DNA from: Kineosporia sp. NBRC 101731
GTDB lineage: Bacteria; Actinomycetota; Actinomycetes; Actinomycetales; Kineosporiaceae
NCBI RefSeq assembly: GCF_030269305.1
Contig: NZ_BSTC01000005.1
Coordinates: 434,001-498,000, forward strand
Direction: 5' to 3'
DNA: 64,000 bases
Shown: positions 45,452 through 55,147 of the stretch, one piece after another
Layout: the number at the start of each line of letters is the position of its first letter
Position numbering within the stretch: position 1 is the first letter of the stretch
The notes under the pieces: model-generated
The model's input: the letters and a program-made list of their open reading frames with translations, nothing else
Databases searched by the model: none
What the model was told of the DNA's origin: nothing
Made by a program: the position numbers and the translations under genes

Positions 45452-46867
45452 ATGGGCGTTTACACGCAGACGAGCAGAGGCACGACGTACCGGTTCGACG
45501 GGCTGGTCGAGCTGATGGCGAAGGCCACGCCGGCGCGCTCGGGTGATGAGCTGGCCGGATGTGCCGCCGGCAGCGATGCCGAGCGGGTGGCAGCGCAACT
45601 GGCGCTGGCCGACGTCCCCCTGGTGCAGTTTCTCCAGGAACCGCTGGTGCCGTACGAGACGGACGAGGTCACGCGGCTCATTCTCGACACGCATGACGCG
45701 GTGGCGTTCGAGCCGGTGAAGTCACTGACGGTGGGGGCGTTCCGGGACTGGCTGCTGGAGCTGACGCCGCGTGCTGAAGCGGGTTCGGTGCTGAGTGCGC
45801 TCGCCCCCGGGCTGACCCCGGAGATGGTGGCCGCGGTCAGCAAACTCATGCGCAACCAGGACCTCATCGCGGTGGCGAGGGCGACCCGGGTGACCACGGG
45901 GTTCCGGTCGACGGTGGGGTTGCCGGGCCGGCTGGCGACCCGGTTGCAGCCCAACCATCCCACCGACGACCTGCGGGGTATTGCCGCCGCGACCCTCGAC
46001 GGGCTGCTGCTCGGCTGCGGTGACGCGGTGATCGGCGTGAACCCGGCGGGCGACTCGCCGCAGACCTGCGCCGATCTGCTGCACCTGCTCGACGGGATTC
46101 GCTCGGAGTACGAGATTCCTACGCAGACCTGCGTTCTCACGCACGTGACGACCACGATCGGATTGATCGAGGCCGGGGTGCCGGTCGACCTGGTGTTCCA
46201 GTCGGTGGCGGGTACGCAGGCGGCGAACGAGGGGTTCGGCGTCTCGCTGTCGATGCTGCAGGAGGGCTACGAGGCGGGGTTGTCGCTGGCCCGGGGGACG
46301 GTCGGCCAGAACGTCATGTACATGGAGACCGGACAGGGGTCGGCGCTGTCGGCAGACGCCCACCGAGGTGTGGGGGGCCGGCCCGTGGACCAGCAGACCC
46401 TCGAGGCCAGGGCCTACGCGGTGTGCCGGGAGTACAAGCCGTTGCTCGTCAACACCGTGGTCGGGTTCATCGGGCCGGAGTACCTGTACGACGGCAAGCA
46501 GATCATCCGGGCCGGGCTGGAAGACCACTTCTGCGGCAAGCTGCTCGGCCTGCCGATGGGCGTCGACGTCTGTTACACCAACCACGCCGAGGCCGACCAG
46601 GACGACATGGACAACCTGCTGACCCTGCTCGGTGTCGCCGGTTGCTCGTTCGTCATCGCGGTCCCCGGGGCCGACGACGTGATGCTCGGCTACCAGAGCA
46701 CGTCCTTCCACGACGCGCTCTACGCCCGGCAGGCACTCGGGTTACGTCCCGCCCCGGAGTTCGAGGCCTGGCTGGGGAAGATGCAGATGATGGACGACGA
46801 CGGTCGGGTACTGCCGGTCGAGGCGTCGTCCTCCGCCCTGAGGGCCCTGACGGGAGTGGCTCGGTGA
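45452..46867 (+). CDS. eutB: Ethanolamine ammonia-lyase large subunit
   Basis: 471 residues, full length. With EutC it splits ethanolamine to acetaldehyde and ammonia using adenosylcobalamin. Typical stretches: VPLVQFLQEPLVPYETDEVT, GFRSTVGLPGRLATRLQPNH, GDAVIGVNPAGDS and ADQDDMDNLLTLLG. No other eut, microcompartment or B12 genes are near, so the enzyme is probably free in the cytoplasm. Its stop overlaps the eutC start. Confidence 0.95.
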   Translation: MGVYTQTSRGTTYRFDGLVELMAKATPARSGDELAGCAAGSDAERVAAQLALADVPLVQFLQEPLVPYETDEVTRLILDTHDAVAFEPVKSLTVGAFRDWLLELTPRAEAGSVLSALAPGLTPEMVAAVSKLMRNQDLIAVARATRVTTGFRSTVGLPGRLATRLQPNHPTDDLRGIAAATLDGLLLGCGDAVIGVNPAGDSPQTCADLLHLLDGIRSEYEIPTQTCVLTHVTTTIGLIEAGVPVDLVFQSVAGTQAANEGFGVSLSMLQEGYEAGLSLARGTVGQNVMYMETGQGSALSADAHRGVGGRPVDQQTLEARAYAVCREYKPLLVNTVVGFIGPEYLYDGKQIIRAGLEDHFCGKLLGLPMGVDVCYTNHAEADQDDMDNLLTLLGVAGCSFVIAVPGADDVMLGYQSTSFHDALYARQALGLRPAPEFEAWLGKMQMMDDDGRVLPVEASSSALRALTGVAR

Positions 46868-47712
46868 CGGATTTCTGGGACGAGCTGCGCGCGACGACCC
46901 AGGCCCGGATCGGGCTCGGCCGCGCCGGTGACGGCATGCCGACATCGCGCGTGCTGGAGTTCCGGCTGGCCCATGCGGTGGCCCGCGACGCGGTGCACGA
47001 CCCGCTGGACGTGGATGCCCTGGTGGGCGAGCTGGTGCGGTCGGGCGTCTGTGCGGGAATGAAGGACGACGTTGGCACCGGTGCGGTCGGCCCGCCGGTG
47101 GTCGACGGGGAGCCCGGGAGGGCTCGGCCCGGTGCTCGGCTCGGTGCTCCGGTCGTGGTGACGAGCCGCGCGGCGAACCGCGCGGAGTACCTGCGACGGC
47201 CTGACCGGGGCCGGCTGCCCCGAGACCTCTCGGGTCTGCCGTCGACCGGTGCGGACGTCGGATTCGTCCTGGCCGACGGTCTTTCCGCCCGGGCTCTGCA
47301 GACCCACGGCCCGGCCCTGCTGGAGGCGCTGGTCGAGGTCCTGCCCGCGACCTTCACCCTGGCCCCGCCCGTCATCGCCACCCAGGCCCGGGTCGGCCTG
47401 GGAGATCACATCGGCGCGGCCCTGGGCGTGACGACGGTGCTCGTGCTCATCGGTGAACGGCCCGGCCTGTCGGTGGCGGACAGCCTGGGCGTCTACCTGA
47501 CCCACCACCCGGAACCGGGCCGGCCCGACTCCGACCGCAACTGCGTCTCGAACATCCACAGCCCGGGCGGTCTTCCGTACGAGGCCGCGGCCCGGGTGGT
47601 CGGTGGCCTGATCGCCGGTGCCCGTCAGCTGGGCCGATCCGGCGTGGCCCTGAAAGACACCAGCCGCGAGGCGGCGATCGTCGCGTCCACCCCGGACGCC
47701 GCCCTGTCATAG
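46864..47712 (+). CDS. eutC: Ethanolamine ammonia-lyase small subunit
   Basis: 282 residues. Small subunit carrying part of the cobalamin site: FWDELRATTQARIGLGRAGD at the start, PVVVTSRAANRAEYLRRPD, GLSARALQTHGPALLEAL, IGERPGLSVADSLGVYLTHH and DSDRNCVSNIHSPGGL. GTG 46864 overlaps the eutB stop as GTGA, ruling out the longer open frame upstream. Confidence 0.94.
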   Translation: MTDFWDELRATTQARIGLGRAGDGMPTSRVLEFRLAHAVARDAVHDPLDVDALVGELVRSGVCAGMKDDVGTGAVGPPVVDGEPGRARPGARLGAPVVVTSRAANRAEYLRRPDRGRLPRDLSGLPSTGADVGFVLADGLSARALQTHGPALLEALVEVLPATFTLAPPVIATQARVGLGDHIGAALGVTTVLVLIGERPGLSVADSLGVYLTHHPEPGRPDSDRNCVSNIHSPGGLPYEAAARVVGGLIAGARQLGRSGVALKDTSREAAIVASTPDAALS

Positions 47713-47721
47713 CGTTCGGTG

Positions 47722-47750
47722 AAGGTGGGGGTGCCGTGCCTCCCCACCTT
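47722..47750. terminator. Terminator between eutC and the MarR pair
   Basis: AAGGTGGGG (47722-47730) pairs with CCCCACCTT (47742-47750), followed by TTCG. It is directly joined to a dispersed-repeat copy and serves both convergent operons. Confidence 0.75.
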
Positions 47751-47775
47751 TTCGTGATCAGGCAAAGTGTCCCCG
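47751..47775 (+). repeat. Single copy of the dispersed GTGATCA repeat
   Basis: Begins TTCGTGATCAGGCAAAG and continues TGTCCCCG. Differs from the second copy at 4008-4033 by two bases, although 43 kb away and next to unrelated genes. Abuts the terminator hairpin. Confidence 0.8.
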
Positions 47776-48198
47776 TTACCCGAGCGCGGCGTCCGCCCGC
47801 TCGGTGACCTTCAGCAGAACGCTTGCCGCCGTGGCCTTCTCAGCCTCGGTGAAGCCCGCGAACAGATAGCCGGTGAGGGGCCTGACCTCGTCGTCGACCC
47901 GGGTCCAGAGCTGTCGGCCGGAGTCGGTGAGGGCGAGCTCGTGGTTCTCGTCCACCGTGAGATACCCGGCCTCGACCAGAGTGGTGATGCTCTCGCGGGC
48001 CCGCTGCTCGCTGATCCTGAGCCCGCCGGTGACGAACACGATCAGGTCCCGCGGCGTGATCGGGCCACCGGTGCCGACGGCGTTCAGCGGGATCCAGGTC
48101 TCGAAGCCGAATCCGGCCGGGGCAAGTTTCTGCTCCAGCAGGGCGCGGACGGCGTAGTGGGCGCGGCCGATGTGCTGACCGGTGAGGGCAGTGCTCAT
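47776..48198 (-). CDS. MarR-like winged-helix regulator (second of a tandem pair)
   Basis: 140 residues. Helical N-terminus, winged helix at about 45-105 (PITPRDLIVFVTGGLRISEQ; ALTDSGRQLWTRV, which is the typical wing and post-wing sequence), helical C-terminus for dimerisation. Its ATG 48198 overlaps the stop of the other MarR gene as ATGA, so the two are made together. Possibly a heterodimer partner (inference). Confidence 0.75.
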   Translation of the reverse strand: MSTALTGQHIGRAHYAVRALLEQKLAPAGFGFETWIPLNAVGTGGPITPRDLIVFVTGGLRISEQRARESITTLVEAGYLTVDENHELALTDSGRQLWTRVDDEVRPLTGYLFAGFTEAEKATAASVLLKVTERADAALG

Positions 48199-48665
48199 GG
48201 TGCTGCTCCTTCGGGTTCCGGTGCGAGATCGAGCAGGGTGTTGAGGTCTTCGCGGAACTGCCGGGCACGAGGGCTTTCCGGGCCGCCGAGGGGTTCCAGC
48301 AACTGGGCGACGAGATGGCGGACGACGTCCACGGCCTTTTCCGTGACCTCGGCTCCCGCCGGAGTGAGGGAGAGCCGGACCGCGCGGGTGTCGGCCGGGT
48401 CGGGCTCACGCGTGATCAGCCCGGCCGCCTCGAGCCCTCGGGCCAGCTTGGAGACGTAGAGCGGCTCCAGGCCGGTGTGGTCGGCGAGAATGCGCTGGCT
48501 GGGCGCATGGCCGTCGGTGCTCAGGGCGGAGAGCGACGCCAGGGCGACGTACTGGGCGTGGGTCAGGCCGAGCGGGGTCAGGGCCCGGTCGACGGCCACC
48601 CGCCAGCGCAGGGAGAGCCGCCAGATCAGGTGACCGTGCGGGTGGACCGGTTCCGGAGGAGCCAT
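48195..48665 (-). CDS. MarR-family transcriptional regulator (first of a tandem pair)
   Basis: 156 residues. Canonical MarR fold: GLTHAQYVALASLSALS, winged helix ADHTGLEPLYVSKLARGLEA, wing REPDPADTRAVRLSLTPAG. Start chosen at ATG 48665; ATG 48680 and 48695 are also in frame and none has a clear Shine-Dalgarno. The most upstream ATG lies inside the palindrome TAGCCATGGCTA, so autoregulation is likely. Confidence 0.83.
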   Translation of the reverse strand: MAPPEPVHPHGHLIWRLSLRWRVAVDRALTPLGLTHAQYVALASLSALSTDGHAPSQRILADHTGLEPLYVSKLARGLEAAGLITREPDPADTRAVRLSLTPAGAEVTEKAVDVVRHLVAQLLEPLGGPESPRARQFREDLNTLLDLAPEPEGAAP

Positions 48666-48688
48666 GGATTCACGGTACATGGCAATAG

Positions 48689-48700
48689 TAGCCATGGCTA
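48689..48700. promoter_or_regulatory. 12-bp palindrome TAGCCATGGCTA, likely MarR operator
   Basis: Perfect palindrome at the 5' edge of the tandem MarR operon, containing one of its possible start codons, in an AT-richer patch (TATTTACTAG). MarR proteins bind palindromes of this kind over their own promoters. Confidence 0.5.
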
Positions 48701-48770
48701 GTAAATAGCTGGGGCGTGAAGGGCGGCGTCCTGTCGCAACCGTCCCGGTCGTCCGTGCGTCATGGGGTGA

Positions 48771-50830
<2,060 letters not shown>

Positions 50831-50992
50831 CGGAACAGGGGTGCGGAGCCGGACGGGAGGCGAAGAGATTTACCGGTCAGGGAACCGGACCGAGCGGCGA
50901 GCCTCACCCCGGAGACGCCGGAGGAGGAACGGGCGAGCGGGGCGGCCGTCACCTCCGGGGTCGGTGGCACCTGGTTCACCCGGGTACCCGAC

Positions 50993-51538
50993 TCAGGCAT
51001 CCGACGACTCCGCGATGTCTGCGCCGTAGCGCGCTTCGGTGACCGTGGCCCCGTCGGTGCCGGCGAACGAGCGGCGGGCGCCGTCGGCGACCATGCCCGC
51101 GGAGGCGAAGAAGGTCGCCCGGGGCTCGTCGGCCTCGGGTACCCAGACCGTCATCGAGGTCAGGCCGTGACCCCGCAGATGGTCGACCGCCGCCGCCAGG
51201 AGCCGGGAGCCGTGCCCCGCCCGCTGGTACCCGGGGTCGACCGCGAGCACACCCAGGGAGCCGACGCCTTCGGTCGCGTCCTTGTCGTCGCTCGGCGCGA
51301 CCGCGGCGAAGCCGATCACCAGATCGTCGGAGACAGCCACGAACACGCCGTGTTTCGGGCTGGGGGGCCGCAGCACCGCCTCCCGCCAGACCGGTGTGAG
51401 CTCTTCGGGATTCAGCGCGGCCAGGGCCGGCGCGGGCAGCAGACTCGCGTACGCGAGCCCCCAGGCGCGGGCCTGGATGGAGCCGATGACGGCGGGATCG
51501 CCGCCGTGGGCGGGCCGGACCAGGACGTTCGATGCCAT
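50993..51538 (-). CDS. GNAT-family N-acetyltransferase
   Basis: 181 residues. GNAT core with acetyl-CoA loop LAVDPGYQRAGHGSRLLAAA and the beta-bulge region FASAGMVADGARRSF. N-terminus ASNVLVRPAHGGDPAVIGSI fits a normal start at ATG 51538; ATG 51547 is equally possible (GGTGGA nearby). Substrate unknown. Confidence 0.8.
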   Translation of the reverse strand: MASNVLVRPAHGGDPAVIGSIQARAWGLAYASLLPAPALAALNPEELTPVWREAVLRPPSPKHGVFVAVSDDLVIGFAAVAPSDDKDATEGVGSLGVLAVDPGYQRAGHGSRLLAAAVDHLRGHGLTSMTVWVPEADEPRATFFASAGMVADGARRSFAGTDGATVTEARYGADIAESSDA

Positions 51539-51720
51539 GTGGGACATCATTCCACCCGGCACCGACAACACCGGCAGTTCTGGGTTGGCGGCCATCGCCT
51601 CCTGCGGACCATCGCCTCCTGCGGGCTCACGGAGCACCACTGCGAGGGGGCTTCGGCCCCGCCCGGTCCACTCACCGGGGCACCTCCGCAGCTAGCGGCA
51701 GCGACGTCCCCAACACGCCC

Positions 51721-51726
51721 TAGTCT
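51721..51726 (+). promoter_or_regulatory. Leaderless-type -10 box for the HAD gene
   Basis: TAGTCT ends 6 nt before GTG 51733. Same hexamer and spacing as at rimO. Confidence 0.6.
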
Positions 51727-51732
51727 GGCGTC

Positions 51733-52404
51733 GTGGCCGACAACGTTTCCCTGGGTCCGCTGGCCGGGCGCACCTTCGCCGCCGTCCTGTTTGACATGGA
51801 CGGCACGCTGATCGACTCCACCCCCGCGGTGGAGCGTTCCTGGCTGCGCTGGGCCGACGAGTTCGGGGTCCACCTGACCGGTTTCGGAAGCTGGCACGGC
51901 ATCCCGGCAGCACAGATCGTGACGCGGTTCCTGCCCGAGGAACAGTGGGAGACCGCCGTGCGCCGCATCGAGGAGATCGAGACCCAGGACGTCGAGGGCA
52001 TCGTGGTGCTGCCCGGCGCCGCCGACGCCCTGGCCGCGCTGGCCCCTTCGGGCCGTTCGGCGATCGCCACGTCCTGTGTGCGGAACCTGGCCCTGGCGCG
52101 GATCGGGGTCACCGGTCTGGTCCCGCCGCCGGTTCTGGTGACCGCGGACATGGTGAAGGTGGGAAAGCCCGACCCGGAGCCCTACCGGCTGGCGGCGCAG
52201 CGTCTGGGGGTGAACGCCACGGACTGTCTGGTGGTGGAGGACGCACCGGCCGGCCTGGCTTCCGGCCGCAACGCCGGCGCGGCCCGGCTCGCGCTCGCGA
52301 CCACGCACCCGGCCGGCGCACTGGAGGCCGAGGCCGTGGTGAAGGACCTCTCCGCCGTGCGTTTCGTGGTGACCGGCGAGGGCGCACGGGTCGTCCCGGC
52401 CTGA
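51733..52404 (+). CDS. HAD phosphatase, phosphoglucomutase/sugar-phosphatase type
   Basis: 223 residues. Motif I FDMDGTLIDST, motif II ATSC, motif III KVGKPDPEPY, motif IV VEDAPAGLASGRNAG, with an alpha-helical cap between I and II. Similar to sugar-phosphate phosphatases of the DOG1/YfbT kind. GTG start, leaderless type. Substrate not predictable. Confidence 0.85.
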   Translation: MADNVSLGPLAGRTFAAVLFDMDGTLIDSTPAVERSWLRWADEFGVHLTGFGSWHGIPAAQIVTRFLPEEQWETAVRRIEEIETQDVEGIVVLPGAADALAALAPSGRSAIATSCVRNLALARIGVTGLVPPPVLVTADMVKVGKPDPEPYRLAAQRLGVNATDCLVVEDAPAGLASGRNAGAARLALATTHPAGALEAEAVVKDLSAVRFVVTGEGARVVPA

Positions 52405-52461
52405 ACTGGCCTGAACCGGCCTGATCGGGAAGGCTTCACCGGAACTGTCGGTGGGGCCGCG

Positions 52462-52467
52462 TACGAT
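52462..52467 (+). promoter_or_regulatory. Leaderless-type -10 box for thyA
   Basis: TACGAT ends 7 nt before ATG 52475, supporting that start over the ATG at 52451, which would lie upstream of the promoter. Confidence 0.6.
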
Positions 52468-52474
52468 CCCAGCC

Positions 52475-53272
52475 ATGAAGTCGACGCAGTACGAAGACCT
52501 GCTCAGGCACGTGATGGCCACCGGCGTCACCAAGTCCGACCGGACCGGTACCGGCACGCGCAGCGTCTTCGGTCACCAGATGCGCTTTTCCATGCGCGAC
52601 GGCTTCCCGCTGATCACCACGAAGAAGGTGCACTTCAAATCGGTGGCGGTCGAGCTGCTCTGGTTCCTGCGCGGCGACTCGAACATCAGCTGGCTGCACG
52701 AGAACGGCGTCAGCATCTGGGACGAGTGGGCCTCCCCGGAGGGTGAGCTCGGCCCGGTGTACGGCGTGCAGTGGCGCTCGTGGCCGAAACCCGACGGGGG
52801 CCACGTCGACCAGATCGCCGACCTGGTGCAGACCATCCGCACCAACCCCGACTCGCGCCGCATGATCGTGTCGGCCTGGAACGTCGCCGAGATCGAGAAC
52901 ATGGCGCTGCCGCCGTGCCACCTGTTGTTCCAGTTCTACGTCGCGAACGGCGAGCTGAGCGTGCAGGTCTACCAGCGCAGCGCCGACCTGTTCCTCGGCG
53001 TGCCGTTCAACATCGCCAGTTATGCCCTGCTGCTGCACCTGGTCGCCCAGCAGACCGGTCTTGTCCCGGGCGAGCTGATCTGGACCGGTGGCGACTGCCA
53101 CATCTACGACAACCACGTCGATCAGGTGGCCGAACAGCTGGGTCGCGACGTGCGTCCGTTCGCCGAACTGAAGGTCCGCAAGGCAGCGAGTCTCTTCGAC
53201 TACACCTACGAAGACCTCGAGCTGGTCGGGTACGACCCGCACCCGCTGATCCGCGGCCAGGTGGCGGTGTGA
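52475..53272 (+). CDS. thyA: Thymidylate synthase, ThyA type
   Basis: 265 residues. Converts dUMP to dTMP with methylene-tetrahydrofolate. Nucleophile Cys148 in [12 protein letters not shown]; dUMP site [28 protein letters not shown]. Start ATG 52475 from the -10 position. Its stop overlaps the dfrA start, coupling it to the reductase that recycles its dihydrofolate product. Confidence 0.96.
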   Translation: MKSTQYEDLLRHVMATGVTKSDRTGTGTRSVFGHQMRFSMRDGFPLITTKKVHFKSVAVELLWFLRGDSNISWLHENGVSIWDEWASPEGELGPVYGVQWRSWPKPDGGHVDQIADLVQTIRTNPDSRRMIVSAWNVAEIENMALPPCHLLFQFYVANGELSVQVYQRSADLFLGVPFNIASYALLLHLVAQQTGLVPGELIWTGGDCHIYDNHVDQVAEQLGRDVRPFAELKVRKAASLFDYTYEDLELVGYDPHPLIRGQVAV

Positions 53273-53751
53273 CGCTCTCCCTGATCTGGGCGCAGGCCCG
53301 TGGCGGGGTGATCGGGCGTGACGGCGACATCCCCTGGCACGTCCCGGAAGACCAGGCGAACTTCCGCCGTCTCACGCGGGGGTGCGCCGTGATCATGGGC
53401 CGCGCCACCTGGGACTCCCTGCCCGAGCGCTTCCGTCCCTTGCCCGACCGGGTCAACGTGGTGCTCACCCGCGACCCGTCGTGGAAGGCCGACGGCGCAG
53501 TCGTGGCCCACACTCCGCACAAGGCCCGGGAGCTGGCCGGTGACGGTGACATCTGGGTGATCGGCGGGGGAGCGGTCTACGCCGAGTACCTGCCGGCGGC
53601 CGACCAGCTCGTGGTCACCGAGGTCGATCTGGCCCCGGCCGGCGACACGTACGCCCCGGAGACCGGCTCCGAATGGGTGCCGGAACCCGGTGACTGGCTG
53701 GAGTCACGAACGGGCACCCGGTATCGCTTCATTACCTACCGTCGCCGGTAG
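53269..53751 (+). CDS. dfrA: Dihydrofolate reductase
   Basis: 160 residues. Reduces dihydrofolate from the ThyA reaction. Catalytic Asp28 in [21 protein letters not shown] motif [16 protein letters not shown], and [14 protein letters not shown] 53269 overlaps thyA as GTGA. Confidence 0.95.
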   Translation: MTLSLIWAQARGGVIGRDGDIPWHVPEDQANFRRLTRGCAVIMGRATWDSLPERFRPLPDRVNVVLTRDPSWKADGAVVAHTPHKARELAGDGDIWVIGGGAVYAEYLPAADQLVVTEVDLAPAGDTYAPETGSEWVPEPGDWLESRTGTRYRFITYRRR

Positions 53752-53861
53752 TTGATCACTCAGCGTGGGGGAGGAATTCGTGAACCACCAATCGTCATGT
53801 GACCCGCATCACTTCTCGACGGTTTCCGTAACATCCCCGCGTGGCAGACCGATGAGCCTGG

Positions 53862-53917
53862 TGAGTCCCGACGCTGCTCGAACCCCCGAGCGAGCCAGCG
53901 TCGGGACTCATTGTTTT
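53862..53917 (+). terminator. Strong intrinsic terminator downstream of dfrA
   Basis: TGAGTCCCGACGCTG (53862-53876) pairs perfectly with CAGCGTCGGGACTCA (53896-53910), with an inner GCTCG/CGAGC stem, followed by TTGTTTT. The T run is unusually good for this genome and sets direction as rightward. Confidence 0.88.
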
Positions 53918-54167
53918 GCCGCACGCCCCGGGAGGATTCACTTTCGGTGCGGTTCGGTCCGGGGCGCCGGATTTCCGGTGCGGGCCGGTGGCGGGCCTTG
54001 CATCCTCCGGCCGCGGCCGTGGGTGGGCAGGAGCACTTACGGTGCCCAGGTCGCAGGGGAACGCGGTCGGTGCCGGTCGCTCCCCGCGAGCCCGGTGACG
54101 GCCGACGGCTGCTCACCGTGACAGCGAGCCCTGGGGCGGCCGTCATCGAACAGGCCCCCGCGCCGGG

Positions 54168-54173
54168 TACCTT
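54168..54173 (+). promoter_or_regulatory. Leaderless-type -10 box for dapA
   Basis: TACCTT ends 7 nt before ATG 54181. Same hexamer and spacing as dapB, so the two lysine-pathway genes may share promoter type. Confidence 0.6.
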
Positions 54174-54180
54174 TGGCGCC

Positions 54181-55080
54181 ATGCCCGTGGAACCTGTCAC
54201 CCGTTCGTTCGGTTCTGTCGGCGTGGCCATGGTCACGCCCTTCACCGACACCGGGGAACTCGATCTGGACGTCGCCCAGAGCCTGGCGACGCACCTAGTC
54301 GAGGGCGGGTGCGACGCCCTGGTGGTCTCCGGCACCACCGGTGAGTCGCCCACCACGAGCGACGTGGAGAAGGAACAGCTCCTGCGGGCGGTCGTGGAGG
54401 CGGTCGGGTCGCGCGCGGTGATCATCGCGGGTGTCGGCACCAACGACACGGCCCACACCCTCGAGCTGAGCCGCCAGGCCGCCAAGGCCGGGGCCCACGG
54501 CCTGCTGGCCGTGACGCCCTACTACTCGAAGCCCTCGCAGGCCGGCCTGATCGCGCATTTCACCGCGGTCGCCGACGCGACCGGGCTACCCGTGATGCTG
54601 TACGACATCCCGGGCCGGTCGGGCATCCCGATCCAGACCGAGACCCTCCTGCAGCTGGCCGAGCACCCGCGCATCGTCGCGGTGAAAGACGCCAAGGACG
54701 ACCTGTACGCCGGGTCCTGGCTGCTCGACCGGACGGGTCTCGAGGTGTACTCGGGCTCCGATCAGCTGAACCTGCCCTGGCTCAGCATCGGCGGCTCCGG
54801 CATGATCAGTGTTGTCGGCCATGTCGCGGCCGCGCAGTACCGGCGAATGGTTGAGGCCGTTGACGCAGGTGACCTGGTCACCGCGCGACGGATCAACTCC
54901 GAGGTACTGCCTGCGGTCCGTGGCGTCATGACTCGCGCACAGGGCGCGGTGATGGCGAAGGCTGCCCTGGAACTCATGGGTGTACTGCCCAACAGAACAG
55001 TACGACTGCCGCAGACGGCGGCGACGAACGAGGAGGTAGCGCTGCTGCGCAGCGACCTCGAGGAGGCAAAACTTCTTTGA
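54181..55080 (+). CDS. dapA: 4-hydroxy-tetrahydrodipicolinate synthase
   Basis: 299 residues. Condenses pyruvate with aspartate semialdehyde. Schiff-base Lys169 in RIVAVKDAKDD, Tyr141 in VMLYDIPGRSG, and VSGTTGESPTTSDVEKEQL. The frame is open upstream to 53911, but the -10 box and family length place the start at ATG 54181. 67 bp before rnj. Confidence 0.95.
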   Translation: MPVEPVTRSFGSVGVAMVTPFTDTGELDLDVAQSLATHLVEGGCDALVVSGTTGESPTTSDVEKEQLLRAVVEAVGSRAVIIAGVGTNDTAHTLELSRQAAKAGAHGLLAVTPYYSKPSQAGLIAHFTAVADATGLPVMLYDIPGRSGIPIQTETLLQLAEHPRIVAVKDAKDDLYAGSWLLDRTGLEVYSGSDQLNLPWLSIGGSGMISVVGHVAAAQYRRMVEAVDAGDLVTARRINSEVLPAVRGVMTRAQGAVMAKAALELMGVLPNRTVRLPQTAATNEEVALLRSDLEEAKLL

Positions 55081-55147
55081 ACCTGGCAATTGAGACCGGT
55101 GCCTCACAGCAGCGCGCCGGTAATGGCGCCTGCCGCGAGGTGACCGC

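Larger units (their letters stand above)
53752..54180. other. dfrA-dapA intergenic region
   Basis: 429 bp without a supported gene. It contains a strong hairpin followed by a T run (53862-53917) about 110 bp after dfrA, and the dapA promoter at its right end. The AT-richer piece before the hairpin (about 53755-53835) could be the start of a short untranslated transcript. Confidence 0.55.

Noticed and set aside
53765-54121. Possible 118-codon gene between dfrA and dapA
   Set aside because: It runs straight through a strong terminator hairpin with a T run and has no recognisable protein features.
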